DNA of 64,000 bases from Flavobacterium sp. GSB-24 (lineage in GTDB: Bacteria; Bacteroidota; Bacteroidia; Flavobacteriales; Flavobacteriaceae). This document shows, piece after piece, positions 36,397 to 44,729 of this stretch (the stretch's first letter is position 1; the number at the start of each line of letters is the position of its first letter). The stretch spans positions 620,001-684,000 of the forward strand of contig NZ_AP027043.1 of the NCBI RefSeq assembly GCF_027924665.1, in the 5' to 3' direction. The notes under the pieces were generated by a model, which was given only the letters and a program-made list of their open reading frames with translations, did not search any database and had not been told where the DNA came from. The position numbers and the translations under genes are program-made.

Positions 36397-36420
36397 CCGA
36401 GATTTGTAAGCCCCTACGAA

Positions 36421-37215
36421 ATGTCTAAACACCTATTTATCACATTATTTGCCTTCTTTGGTATATCAACCGCGGCATCAGCGCAATCAAACCTAGCCCA
36501 AGAGATAGGAGTCTATGCAGGACCTGTTACTTTACAGTCCGATTTTGGCGAAAGAAGCAACTTCGACACCAACGTTGGAAACTCAGGTTTTGGTATCGGA
36601 ATTATGCACTTTATCAATTTTTCTGCTGCAAATAACAGAGAAAGTTTCTTTACAGAACATTTTAAAGTGCGCTCTGAACTTGCTTTCAGCAGAACTAATT
36701 TGAAACATTATGGCCAGTGGGTGGAAAGAAAGCCTGACGGACTATTTGCCCAGCAGCTTAAAAACATGCACGCAAGTTCTACTACTTTAGGTCTTGGAGC
36801 TCAATTAGAATTTTCTCCTTTTATGAAAATTCATGACTTCGAAAACACAATTGGTAGTTTCAGCCCGTATGGTAGTGTAGGTTTTCAAGTAAGCTATTAT
36901 TCTACAAAAATCGGTTCACATTTAGGAGACATCACTCTTCCAAATGTAACTCCAGGAAAATACCTGACCCCATCTGATGGTCGTGCACATGGTTTTTCTA
37001 GTGAGAGCGGAGTAGTATTATCTGCAACAGCAGCAATTGGAGTACATTATAAATTAACCACAATGAGTGATTTAATGTTTGAAACTCGTTTTCAAATGTA
37101 TAACTCAGATTGGATTGATGGATTAAACCCAAACAAAGACATTTACAAAGAAAACAAATCAAATGACTGGCAGGTTTGGTTTAACTTTGGATATATTTAT
37201 TACTTAGAATTCTAA
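36421..37215 (+). CDS. Secreted / outer-membrane protein (THC0290_0291-like)
   Basis: The 264-residue protein has a signal peptide (MSKHLFITLFAFFGISTAASAQ). The mature part has many amphipathic strands ending in aromatic residues (Y-G-S-V-G-F-Q-V-S-Y-Y, V-W-F-N-F-G-Y-I-Y-Y-L-E-F), as in small outer-membrane beta-barrels. It corresponds, as I remember it, to the flavobacterial family named THC0290_0291, whose function is not known. The ATG at 36421 is preferred because it begins the signal peptide and follows the promoter at a normal distance. The earlier start at 36394 falls within the promoter. Confidence 0.75.
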   Translation: MSKHLFITLFAFFGISTAASAQSNLAQEIGVYAGPVTLQSDFGERSNFDTNVGNSGFGIGIMHFINFSAANNRESFFTEHFKVRSELAFSRTNLKHYGQWVERKPDGLFAQQLKNMHASSTTLGLGAQLEFSPFMKIHDFENTIGSFSPYGSVGFQVSYYSTKIGSHLGDITLPNVTPGKYLTPSDGRAHGFSSESGVVLSATAAIGVHYKLTTMSDLMFETRFQMYNSDWIDGLNPNKDIYKENKSNDWQVWFNFGYIYYLEF

Positions 37216-37239
37216 CAGAATTTTAAATCTCAAAATATA

Positions 37240-37297
37240 AAAAATCCCAAATTCCAAAATATTACAATTGGAATTTGGGATTTTTTTATTTGGAATT
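37240..37297. repeat. AAATCCC/AAATTCC heptad inverted repeat, likely bidirectional terminator
   Basis: AAAAATCCCAAATTCCA (37240-37256) pairs with TGGAATTTGGGATTTTT (37269-37285), a 17-bp perfect inverted repeat with a 12-base loop and a T run. A further TTTGGAATTTCT copy follows. It lies between convergent genes. Confidence 0.85.
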
Positions 37298-37302
37298 TCT
37301 CT

Positions 37303-38445
37303 CTAAGATAAAGCCTGTTCTAAATCAGCAATTAAATCATCAGCATCTTCAATACCAACACTTAGTCGAACTAAATCATCGGTAATACCAACTTCTGCTC
37401 TTTTATCGGCAGGAATTGATGCGTGTGTCATTAAAGCTGGATGATTGGCTAATGATTCTACTCCACCAAGCGATTCTGCCAAAGTAAATACTTTTAGCTT
37501 TTCTAAAAATGCTATTGAATCTTCTTTTTTCCCTGATTTAAAATCAAACGAAACCATTCCTCCAAAAGCTTTCATTTGCTTTTTAGCAATTTCGTGAAAC
37601 GGATGATTTTTTAAACCTGGATAATAAACCGTTTTTATTTTTGGGTGATTACTTAAATATTCAACTACTTTTTCGCCATTTTCGCAGTGTCTTTGCACCC
37701 TTAAAGCCAAAGTTTTGATTCCTCTTAAAACTAAAAAGCTGTCCATTGGTCCAAGTGTCGCGCCAGTTGCAAATTGCTGAAAATGCAGTTGTTCTCCAAG
37801 TGCCGGATCTTTTACAATTAAAGCTCCTGCAATCACATCAGAATGTCCTCCTAAATATTTCGTTGCTGAATGCATAACAATATCTGCTCCTAAATCTAAT
37901 GGTTTTTGCAAATAAGGTGTTGCAAAAGTATTGTCTACCGCAAGAAGAATTTTCTTTTCTTGAGTAATTTTTGCAATTTCTTGAATATCGGCCAATTTCA
38001 TCAATGGATTTGTCGGCGTTTCTACCCAGATTAATTTTGTGTTTTCGTTGATTAAACTTTTGAATTTTTCAATATCAGTCATATCAACAAAATGAAATTT
38101 AATTCCTGAATCTTTATAAATTCGAGAGAACATTCTATAAGTTCCACCGTATAAATCATCCATTGCAATAATTTCGTCACCCGCTTTAAAAGATCTTAAA
38201 ACACAGTCTGTTGCTGCAAGACCAGACGAAAATGCTAATCCGCGAGTTCCGTTTTCGATGCTTGCCAAAGCTTCTTCCAATGCTGTACGCGTAGGGTTTG
38301 ATGCTCTGCTGTATTCGTAATCTGCCAAAGGTTTCCCTGGGCTTGTCTGAATAAAAGTTGACGTTTGGTATACTGGCGGCATAACTGCTCCTGTAGATGG
38401 ATCATGGTGCTGTCCTCCATGTATAACTTTTGTATTAAATTTCAT
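37303..38445 (-). CDS. Cystathionine gamma-synthase/lyase-type PLP enzyme
   Basis: This 380-residue trans-sulfuration enzyme has the canonical Cys/Met-metabolism motifs: T-K-V-I-H-G-G-Q-H-H-D-P-S-T-G-A-V-M-P-P-V-Y at the N-terminus, E-Y-S-R-A-S-N-P-T-R, and L-A-A-T-D-C-V-L. The cofactor region is V-E-T-P-T-N-P-L-M and the Schiff-base lysine lies in M-H-S-A-T-K-Y-L-G-G-H-S-D-V. Both gamma-synthase (MetB) and gamma-lyase activities occur in this clade and cannot be separated by eye. The ATG at 38445 is chosen from the conserved N-terminus. Confidence 0.9.
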   Translation of the reverse strand: MKFNTKVIHGGQHHDPSTGAVMPPVYQTSTFIQTSPGKPLADYEYSRASNPTRTALEEALASIENGTRGLAFSSGLAATDCVLRSFKAGDEIIAMDDLYGGTYRMFSRIYKDSGIKFHFVDMTDIEKFKSLINENTKLIWVETPTNPLMKLADIQEIAKITQEKKILLAVDNTFATPYLQKPLDLGADIVMHSATKYLGGHSDVIAGALIVKDPALGEQLHFQQFATGATLGPMDSFLVLRGIKTLALRVQRHCENGEKVVEYLSNHPKIKTVYYPGLKNHPFHEIAKKQMKAFGGMVSFDFKSGKKEDSIAFLEKLKVFTLAESLGGVESLANHPALMTHASIPADKRAEVGITDDLVRLSVGIEDADDLIADLEQALS

Positions 38446-38549
38446 ATAGTTATAAGTTTTAAATCTATAATTGTTGTACAAATTTACCGCTTAATTTATT
38501 TTATCGCGACACAACTTCTTACCTTTGTTTATAATTAACACTTTTTGAT

Positions 38550-39293
38550 ATGAAAAATTACATATTTATAATCTTTTTGTGTTTGATTTTTACAAGTTGC
38601 AAAAAAGAGCTTTCATTTGAGAATGAAAGGTTTGAAGAAAAATCTAATATTTCGTGCAAAACTGATTGTCCGGAAATCACTATAGAAGTTCCAGTTGCCA
38701 AAAATATTAAAGTAATATCAGACAGCATTAATAAGAAAGTTTTCTCTGTAATAAAGGAGATTGTTTTTTTTGGTGAAGATTCAACACAAGTCAATGACTA
38801 CAAATCATTGTCTAAATCTTTTATTGCTTCGTATGAAGAAATGCGTCAAAAATTCCCAAATGACACTTTTGGATGGGAGGCGAAAATAATTGGCAATGTT
38901 GAATTTCAATCTGATTCGATTTTAAATCTTAAAATTGATCATTACACCTTTACCGGCGGTGCACATGGTTATCAAGGTTATCGTTCCCTATTATTTAATG
39001 CGAAAACTGGAAAAACAATATTCAACAATCAATTATTTAAAAACGAAAAAGATTTTAAGGCCTTCGCCGAAAAAGCATTTCGGGCAAAATACAAAATACC
39101 AGCAGAAGCGAATATTAATGCAACAGGTTTAATGTTTGAAAATGATAAATTTCAGCTGCCGCAAAACATATTTTATACTTCAGAAGGTCTGCTCTTATAT
39201 TACAACTCATATGAAGCCGCTTCATATGCAGATGGTCCAAAAGAAATTTTGTTCCCTTATGATGAAGTCAATAAGTACTTGAATTTTCATTAA
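38550..39293 (+). CDS. Lipoprotein with DUF4163 and DUF3298 (RsiV-like) domains
   Basis: The 247-residue protein starts with a lipoprotein signal (MKNYIFIIFLCLIFTSC). Residues about 40-140 fit DUF4163 and the second half fits DUF3298, with the recognisable Y-T-F-T-G-G-A-H-G-Y-Q-G-Y-R motif and a G-L-L-L-Y-Y-N-S-Y-E-A-A-S-Y-A-D-G-P segment. These domains are shared with the anti-sigma factor RsiV, where they bind lysozyme. In Bacteroidota they occur as stand-alone lipoproteins with unknown ligands. A TACCTTTG box precedes the gene near 38521, without a matching TTG. Confidence 0.85.
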   Translation: MKNYIFIIFLCLIFTSCKKELSFENERFEEKSNISCKTDCPEITIEVPVAKNIKVISDSINKKVFSVIKEIVFFGEDSTQVNDYKSLSKSFIASYEEMRQKFPNDTFGWEAKIIGNVEFQSDSILNLKIDHYTFTGGAHGYQGYRSLLFNAKTGKTIFNNQLFKNEKDFKAFAEKAFRAKYKIPAEANINATGLMFENDKFQLPQNIFYTSEGLLLYYNSYEAASYADGPKEILFPYDEVNKYLNFH

Positions 39294-39314
39294 ATATTTT
39301 AGATTAAATAAATT

Positions 39315-39376
39315 CAGCATCTACACAATTTTTGTAGATATGCTGGATGTAGACTCACTGCGGTGCGTCTCTACAG
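39315..39376. repeat. Hairpin plus GACGCAC palindromic element after the RsiV-like gene
   Basis: Bases 39315-39346 form an imperfect hairpin (CAGCATCTACA / TGTAGATATGCTG). Directly after it, 39348-39376 holds the palindrome TGTAGACTCACTG-CGGTGCGTCTCTACAG, a copy of the elements at 53933 and 54085. Non-coding. Confidence 0.7.
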
Positions 39377-39418
39377 AAAAACCTTTGTCACTTTGTTTCT
39401 CTGAACCTCTGCACCTCT

Positions 39419-40564
39419 TTATTGAACATCATACTTCATTTTACGTAAAACACGAAGTGCTTCTTTAAAAGAAGAATAAACATTTTTATAAGGTTTTAAA
39501 AGCAATTTGGCATCTATCAGCTTTTGTCTTGCCTCTTCAAAACCATTTAAATGACAAATCATAAACGTAGAAGGCAGGTTTTCTAAATCCTTCATTTCAC
39601 GTTCAGACAATATGATATTTTTTTGAAGTTTAGCCAACAAAGCCATATTCGCATTGTATATATGGTACAACATTTTTCTGTTGAATTCTGGCGGCTGAAA
39701 AAGCATTTGACGGTCTATTTTATAGTAACCATTGTCAAAAAAATGAATAGTTTGTTCTTCCAGCGGATAATAACTCGTTTTATCATTTAAGCCAAGCGGC
39801 ACATATTCTGTAATCGTAAAACTATCATCATCATAAAAAATGGTGACAACATCCTGCGCAGAATAGAAAAGTTTAATCTGCTCATTAATTAGTTCGATAT
39901 CAACTCGTGACAAATACGTTTTATCCCGTATTTTTTTGGGAACACCAGCCCAGCAAATCACAAATAATTCTTTAAAAACATGATATTTCGGCGACATATC
40001 TTTATGCCTGAAATTCATAAAATCAATAACACCGTCTAAAGTATATTGAATGCTGTTTCGAGAACTATTTTCAATTCCGATTACAGTTTCTGTATTCTGA
40101 TAGTTTTTTTCAACCTCTTCCCCACTTTCCAGCGGAATCGAATTACTGCCTCGCCTTATAAAAACACTATTAGCAAGAATGGTATGAATTCCTTTTTTAA
40201 AATAAGAAACTTTACTTTTTGGTTTTATAGTAACCAGACCAATCACTTTATCTTTTGGAAGATTTGGAAAAGGGACATTTTCGTATTGAATTTTAGGCGG
40301 ATTTTCTAAAAAAGCATTTACAAGATTCTGAATTCGGCTGTCATCAAAAAAATCATCGCCGACAATTTCATTATCCTGATCTTCAACTCCAACAACGATA
40401 TAAGAATTATTATTTGGATTTGAGTTTGATAATGCGCAAATGTGTTTGAGAAACTTGCCTTTTCCTTCTCGAGAATGAAGATTCAGCTGCCTTTTTTTAT
40501 CATAAAAACTGCTCTCATCATTGTGAGCAAGCAAATTCTTTATCAAAAGGCGTTTATTAATCAT
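39419..40564 (-). CDS. AlbA_2-domain (Schlafen-type) ATP-binding protein
   Basis: In the 381-residue protein the N-terminal 150 residues form an AlbA_2 / Schlafen divergent-AAA-4 domain: E-x-S-F-Y-D-K-K-R-Q-L-N-L-H-S-R-E-G-K-G-K-F-L-K-H-I-C-A-L-S-N-S, I-V-V-G-V-E-D-Q-D-N-E-I-V-G-D, and V-F-I-R-R-G-S-N-S-I-P. The remainder is not recognised. Related proteins act as putative nucleases or transcription-linked ATP-binding proteins, and some sit in defence contexts. No partner gene is present here. Confidence 0.82.
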   Translation of the reverse strand: MINKRLLIKNLLAHNDESSFYDKKRQLNLHSREGKGKFLKHICALSNSNPNNNSYIVVGVEDQDNEIVGDDFFDDSRIQNLVNAFLENPPKIQYENVPFPNLPKDKVIGLVTIKPKSKVSYFKKGIHTILANSVFIRRGSNSIPLESGEEVEKNYQNTETVIGIENSSRNSIQYTLDGVIDFMNFRHKDMSPKYHVFKELFVICWAGVPKKIRDKTYLSRVDIELINEQIKLFYSAQDVVTIFYDDDSFTITEYVPLGLNDKTSYYPLEEQTIHFFDNGYYKIDRQMLFQPPEFNRKMLYHIYNANMALLAKLQKNIILSEREMKDLENLPSTFMICHLNGFEEARQKLIDAKLLLKPYKNVYSSFKEALRVLRKMKYDVQ

Positions 40565-40569
40565 TATTT

Positions 40570-40660
40570 AGACTCCTTAGAAAGTTAGATCTTTAGACTT
40601 CTTAGATATTGGTTTTCAGATTTCTAAATTAATCTAAAGATCTAACTTTCTAAGAAGTCT
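40570..40660. repeat. Long perfect inverted repeat with 'agacttcttagatatt' words
   Basis: The 22 bases at 40576-40597 are exactly complementary to 40633-40654. With one mismatch the arms extend to about 28 bases (40570-40597 / 40633-40660). The loop contains a copy of the word that is tandemly repeated at 32222-32285. It lies between the SDR gene and the AlbA_2 gene. Confidence 0.9.
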
Positions 40661-40671
40661 ATCAATCTAAT

Positions 40672-41427
40672 TTAAATATTTTTCTTCACAATCGTAGAAG
40701 ATGCCTGCGCCGTACTCATAACTACCAAGTCTGCGATATTAACATGATAAGGCCTTGAAACTACAAAATGAATAATATCAGCAATATCTTCGGCCTGCAG
40801 CGGATCAAATCCTTTGTACACGTTTGCGGCTCTTTCGACATCTCCTTTAAAACGAACTTCACTGAATTCTGTTGCAACCATTCCCGGATGAATTCCTCCA
40901 ACTCTGATTCCGAAAGGATTTAAATCAATTCGCATTCCAGCAGTTATAGCATCAACGGCATGTTTCGAACCGCAATATACGTTTCCGTTTGGGTAAACTT
41001 CTTTCGCAGCAGTAGAACCAATATTAATAATATGTCCAGATTGTCTTTCAACCATTTGCGGAATTATCGCTTTTGAAACATACAAAAGACCTTTTACATT
41101 AATGTCAATCATAGCATCCCAATCGTCTAAATCTCCATTTTGAATCGGATCTAAACCGTGGGCATTACCAGCGTTATTAATTAAAACGTCAATCGTAGAA
41201 AAATCGTTTGGCAAAGCACCTATTTTTTCTAAAACCTCCTCTTTGTTACGAACATCAAATTCTAAAGAATGCACTTCTGTAAAAGCCGAAAGTTCTTTTT
41301 GAAGTTCTTCCAAACGGTCTTTACGTCTTCCGCAAAGAATAACTTTATAATTGTTTTTTGCTAGAATTTGAGCGGTTGCCTTTCCAATTCCGCTTGTAGC
41401 ACCAGTAATTAAAACTGTTTTTTTCAT
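40672..41427 (-). CDS. Short-chain dehydrogenase/reductase (YdfG-like)
   Basis: This 251-residue NAD(P)-dependent oxidoreductase has the Rossmann motif T-G-A-T-S-G-I-G-K-A near residue 8, N-N-A-G-N-A-H-G, and the catalytic S / Y-x-x-x-K set in I-N-I-G-S-T-A-A and Y-C-G-S-K-H. The closest class by eye is serine / 3-hydroxy-acid dehydrogenase (YdfG) because of the N-N-A-G-x-A-x-G-L-x-P-x-x-x-G-D-x-x-D-W pattern. The ATG at 41427 gives the standard N-terminus. Just upstream is AT-rich linker sequence. Confidence 0.9.
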   Translation of the reverse strand: MKKTVLITGATSGIGKATAQILAKNNYKVILCGRRKDRLEELQKELSAFTEVHSLEFDVRNKEEVLEKIGALPNDFSTIDVLINNAGNAHGLDPIQNGDLDDWDAMIDINVKGLLYVSKAIIPQMVERQSGHIINIGSTAAKEVYPNGNVYCGSKHAVDAITAGMRIDLNPFGIRVGGIHPGMVATEFSEVRFKGDVERAANVYKGFDPLQAEDIADIIHFVVSRPYHVNIADLVVMSTAQASSTIVKKNI

Positions 41428-41628
41428 TTTAAATATTTTGTTTTTAACACATAGAGGCATAGTTTCCTTGCTTTGAAAGGCATTTCATTTGCATAATACA
41501 TATAACTATGTGTAAGTGAAACGCTAAATTCTCTTTTCCAAAAGCAATAATATGATCTATGTCTATGTGTTTATTTTTTTCTATTCAGATAAAACTGAAT
41601 ACTGTCACTGCGACTGAAAAACTAAAAA

Positions 41629-42504
41629 TTAAGGTACATCGTCGCCCATGCTTTCTGTCCAGATTGCAAACCAGTCTTCTGTATCCATTTCTAGTTCAAC
41701 AGCTTTCATTAAAGATTGAATTCTAGCGATATTTACCGTTCCAGCAATAGGAATTACTTTTGCAGGATGTTTTAAAATCCAAGCCAATAAAAGCGTATCA
41801 GAACCTAAATGGTATTTTTCTACTAACGTTGAAAATAATTTTTTCAAACGGCGGGTTTGTTTAGTATCTTCTCTAAAAACAGTTCCAAGCGGATTCCATG
41901 ACAACGGACGAATTCCGTGTGTCTGCATATAATCTAAACTTCCATCTAACATTGCGTCATAATGTGTTGCAGAAAATTGTACTTGATTATAACTTACTTC
42001 TGTTTTCTGACGAATTAATTCGGTTTGTGAACTGGTAAAATTCGAAAGTCCAAAATCAATTATTTTTCCTTCACCTTTTAATTTTTCAACCGCTTCTGCG
42101 ATTTCGTCTGCCTGCATTAACGGACTTGGTCTGTGCAGTAAAAAAACATCTACATAATCTGTTTTCAGTTTTTTCAAAGATCCTTCAACCGACTTAATAA
42201 TATAGTCTTTCGAATAATCGTAATGTTTGATTTTGTTTTCAGGGCGTTTTTCAGCAATCATCTGAATACCGCACTTGGTAATTAATTGTAATTTTTCACG
42301 ATCAATTTTACTAGCGTGAAAGGCTTTTCCAAAATCGGCTTCGGTCGTATAAGATCCGTAAATATCCGCGTGATCAAAAGTCGTAATTTTGTTTTCGATA
42401 CTCACTTGTATCATGTTTTCCATTTCTTTGGTTGTAAGGTTTTTATCCCAAACTCCCCAATTCATAGTGCCCGAAATTATAGGCGATAAGACCGTTTTGC
42501 TCAT
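41629..42504 (-). CDS. Aldo/keto reductase (YdhF-like)
   Basis: This 291-residue NADPH-dependent oxidoreductase adopts a TIM barrel. It has D-H-A-D-I-Y-G-S-Y (catalytic Tyr with the preceding Asp), the L-I-T-K-C-G-I lysine, D-V-F-L-L-H-R-P-S-P (catalytic His), and the cofactor-binding V-I-P-I-A-G-T-V-N region near the C-terminus. The Y-D-Y-S-K-D-Y-I-I-K-S-V-E-G-S-L-K-K-L-K-T-D-Y block is typical of the YdhF subgroup. It is a single gene on the minus strand, divergent from moxR. Confidence 0.93.
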   Translation of the reverse strand: MSKTVLSPIISGTMNWGVWDKNLTTKEMENMIQVSIENKITTFDHADIYGSYTTEADFGKAFHASKIDREKLQLITKCGIQMIAEKRPENKIKHYDYSKDYIIKSVEGSLKKLKTDYVDVFLLHRPSPLMQADEIAEAVEKLKGEGKIIDFGLSNFTSSQTELIRQKTEVSYNQVQFSATHYDAMLDGSLDYMQTHGIRPLSWNPLGTVFREDTKQTRRLKKLFSTLVEKYHLGSDTLLLAWILKHPAKVIPIAGTVNIARIQSLMKAVELEMDTEDWFAIWTESMGDDVP

Positions 42505-42717
42505 AATAGTTATGCGTTATTTTTGGTAATAATTATGCTTTAATAAAACATAATCATCAAAGTTCTTAAAAATATAAAAATAGATTCACAATTAGTCCTT
42601 AAAATTAGGTCATTGGTAGAAGTTTTAACCATTCTTTAACATCTTACTTCTTAAAAAATATTCAATTTGCACTCTCAAAAAACAGGCGTACAAATCAAGG
42701 TTTTTAAAAATATTTAT

Positions 42718-43722
42718 ATGGAAGAAAATACAACGACTTTAGACATTAGAGCGATAAATGAAAAAATTGAAAGAGAAAGTGCTTTTATAGACCTTCTTAC
42801 AATGGAAATGAACAAAGTTATTGTGGGCCAGAAACATATGGTCGAGCGTTTATTAATCGGATTGCTTGGCCAAGGACATATTTTACTGGAAGGAGTTCCG
42901 GGTCTTGCAAAAACTTTAGCTATAAATACATTATCACAAGCGGTTCAAGGTTCTTTCAGCCGTATCCAGTTTACGCCGGATTTATTACCTGCCGATGTTA
43001 TCGGAACCATGATTTACAATATTAAAGCAAATGAATTCTCTATTAAAAAAGGACCAATTTTTGCCAATTTCGTACTTGCCGATGAGATTAACCGTGCACC
43101 AGCAAAGGTTCAGTCAGCATTATTAGAGGCAATGCAGGAGAAACAAGTTACTATTGGTGACACTACATTTAAATTAGATCGTCCGTTTTTAGTATTAGCA
43201 ACACAAAACCCAGTTGAGCAAGAAGGAACTTATGCACTTCCTGAAGCACAAGTTGACCGTTTTATGTTGAAAACTGTTATTGATTATCCAAAAATTGATG
43301 AAGAGCGTTTTGTAATTCGTCAAAACTTAAAAGGATCTTACGAAAAAGTAAATCCAGTAGTTTCTGTAGATCAGATTCTACGTGCTCAGGAAGCTGTTCG
43401 TGAAGTTTATATGGACGAAAAAATCGAAAAATATATTCTTGATATTATTTTCGCTACACGTTACCCAGAAAAATACAAATTAGCCGACTTAAAACCGCTT
43501 ATCAGTTTTGGAGCTTCTCCTCGTGGAAGTATCAACTTGGCTAATGCTGCAAAATGCTATGCTTTCATCAAACGTCGTGGTTATGTAATTCCAGAAGACG
43601 TTCGTGCAGTTGTTCACGATGTATTACGTCACAGAGTTGGAATTACTTACGAAGCAGAAGCAGAAAACATCACTTCTGTAGACATTATCAACAAAATCGT
43701 TAACGAGATTGAGGTACCTTAA
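42718..43722 (+). CDS. MoxR-family AAA+ ATPase
   Basis: This is the chaperone-like ATPase that typically works with VWA-domain proteins encoded next to it. The protein has 334 residues from the ATG at 42718. It has Walker A G-V-P-G-L-A-K-T near residue 59, Walker B F-V-L-A-D-E-I-N-R-A-P-A-K-V-Q, sensor A-T-Q-N-P-V-E-Q-E-G-T-Y-x-L-P-E-A-Q-x-D-R-F, and S-P-R-G as the sensor-2 region. The alternative TTG start upstream lacks support. It is the first gene of the bat cluster, with the DUF58 gene 79 bases later. Confidence 0.95.
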   Translation: MEENTTTLDIRAINEKIERESAFIDLLTMEMNKVIVGQKHMVERLLIGLLGQGHILLEGVPGLAKTLAINTLSQAVQGSFSRIQFTPDLLPADVIGTMIYNIKANEFSIKKGPIFANFVLADEINRAPAKVQSALLEAMQEKQVTIGDTTFKLDRPFLVLATQNPVEQEGTYALPEAQVDRFMLKTVIDYPKIDEERFVIRQNLKGSYEKVNPVVSVDQILRAQEAVREVYMDEKIEKYILDIIFATRYPEKYKLADLKPLISFGASPRGSINLANAAKCYAFIKRRGYVIPEDVRAVVHDVLRHRVGITYEAEAENITSVDIINKIVNEIEVP

Positions 43723-43725
43723 AAA

Positions 43726-43797
43726 GTTGATGGTTGATAGTTTTTTGTTGATGGTTTATGCGCCATCAACCAACAACCATAAACCATAAACCAAATC
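43726..43797. repeat. Ten-heptad inverted repeat between moxR and the DUF58 gene
   Basis: Five 7-bp words beginning GTT (gttgatg, gttgata, gtttttt, gttgatg, gtttatg; 43726-43760) stand in perfect register. A CG dinucleotide separates them from five words beginning CCA (ccatcaa, ccaacaa, ccataaa, ccataaa, ccaaatc; 43763-43797), the complementary class. Non-coding. Confidence 0.95.
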
Positions 43798-43801
43798 AAA
43801 A

Positions 43802-44665
43802 ATGGATACAAAAGAGCTTTTAAAAAAAGTACGGAAAATAGAAATCAAAACGAAAAGACTGAGCAATCATATCTTTTCGGGAGAATACCACTCTTCATTT
43901 AAAGGACGAGGAATGACGTTTAGCGAGGTGCGTCAATACCAATACGGAGATGATATTCGTAACATCGATTGGAATGTGACCGCACGCTACAATGAAGCTC
44001 ACGTTAAAGTATTTGAGGAAGAACGAGAATTGACCATGGTTTTAATGGTTGACATTTCGGGTTCGGAATCTTTTGGTTCTAAAAATCAATTCAAAAAAGA
44101 CATCGTAACCGAAATTGCGGCAACGATGGCTTTTTCGGCTACACAGAATAATGACAAAATTGGTTTAATCTTATTTTCTGATACTGTAGAATTATATATT
44201 CCGCCAAAAAAAGGACGTTCGCACGTACTTCGCATCATTCGGGAATTAATCGAATTTGAACCAAAAAGCCATAAAACAGACATTGCTCAGGCATTAAAAT
44301 TCTTATCTGGAACCCAGAAAAAGAAAGCCATCATTTTTATGATCTCCGATTTTATGTCTGATTCGTATGAACATACTTTAAAAATTGCTTCAAAGAAACA
44401 CGACATTACAGGTGTTCGAGTTTACGATATTCGTGAAGAAAGAATTCCAAATTTAGGAATGGTAAACATGCTGGATGCCGAAACGGGAAAGATACAATTG
44501 GTTGATACAAGTTCGAAAGCAGTTCGTTTGAATTACGAGAAGCACTATCACGAGAAACTAAATTACTTTAAAGATACTTTCCGTAAATCTGGAGCAGGAA
44601 TTGTAAATACCAGAGTAGACGAAAATTACGTTACTAAACTATTAGGCTATTTCAAATCACGATAA
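43802..44665 (+). CDS. DUF58-domain protein of the bat operon
   Basis: The 287-residue protein has the DUF58 hallmark G-R-G-M-x-F-S-E-V-R-x-Y-x-x-G-D-D-I-R-N-I-D-W-N-V-T-A-R (about residues 36-62). A VWA-like core follows, with the metal-site motif M-V-D-I-S-G-S near residue 82 and F-M-I-S-D-F-M further on. DUF58 proteins accompany MoxR ATPases in these operons and are thought to be substrates or co-factors. The next gene starts 64 bases downstream. Confidence 0.93.
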   Translation: MDTKELLKKVRKIEIKTKRLSNHIFSGEYHSSFKGRGMTFSEVRQYQYGDDIRNIDWNVTARYNEAHVKVFEEERELTMVLMVDISGSESFGSKNQFKKDIVTEIAATMAFSATQNNDKIGLILFSDTVELYIPPKKGRSHVLRIIRELIEFEPKSHKTDIAQALKFLSGTQKKKAIIFMISDFMSDSYEHTLKIASKKHDITGVRVYDIREERIPNLGMVNMLDAETGKIQLVDTSSKAVRLNYEKHYHEKLNYFKDTFRKSGAGIVNTRVDENYVTKLLGYFKSR

Positions 44666-44666
44666 A

Positions 44667-44729
44667 AATCTGGCAATTTTGATTAACAAATCAAAAATCG
44701 TTAATCTAAAATCAACAATCGTTAATCAA
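44667..44729. repeat. ATCGTTAATC word repeat before the DUF4381-like gene
   Basis: Two direct copies of AATCGTTAATC 19 bases apart follow an inverted GATTAAC. The tract fills the spacer between the DUF58 gene and the next start. Part of the linker-repeat class seen throughout this operon. Confidence 0.6.

Larger units (their letters stand above)
36099..36420. other. Divergent regulatory region between gdhA and the THC0290_0291-type gene
   Basis: This 322-base region holds the gdhA -7 box (36187-36194, minus), a palindrome at 36164-36175, and two TTTACATG direct repeats 14 bases apart (36276-36283 and 36290-36297). It also holds the plus-strand promoter at 36368-36396. No gene is seen. Confidence 0.6.
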
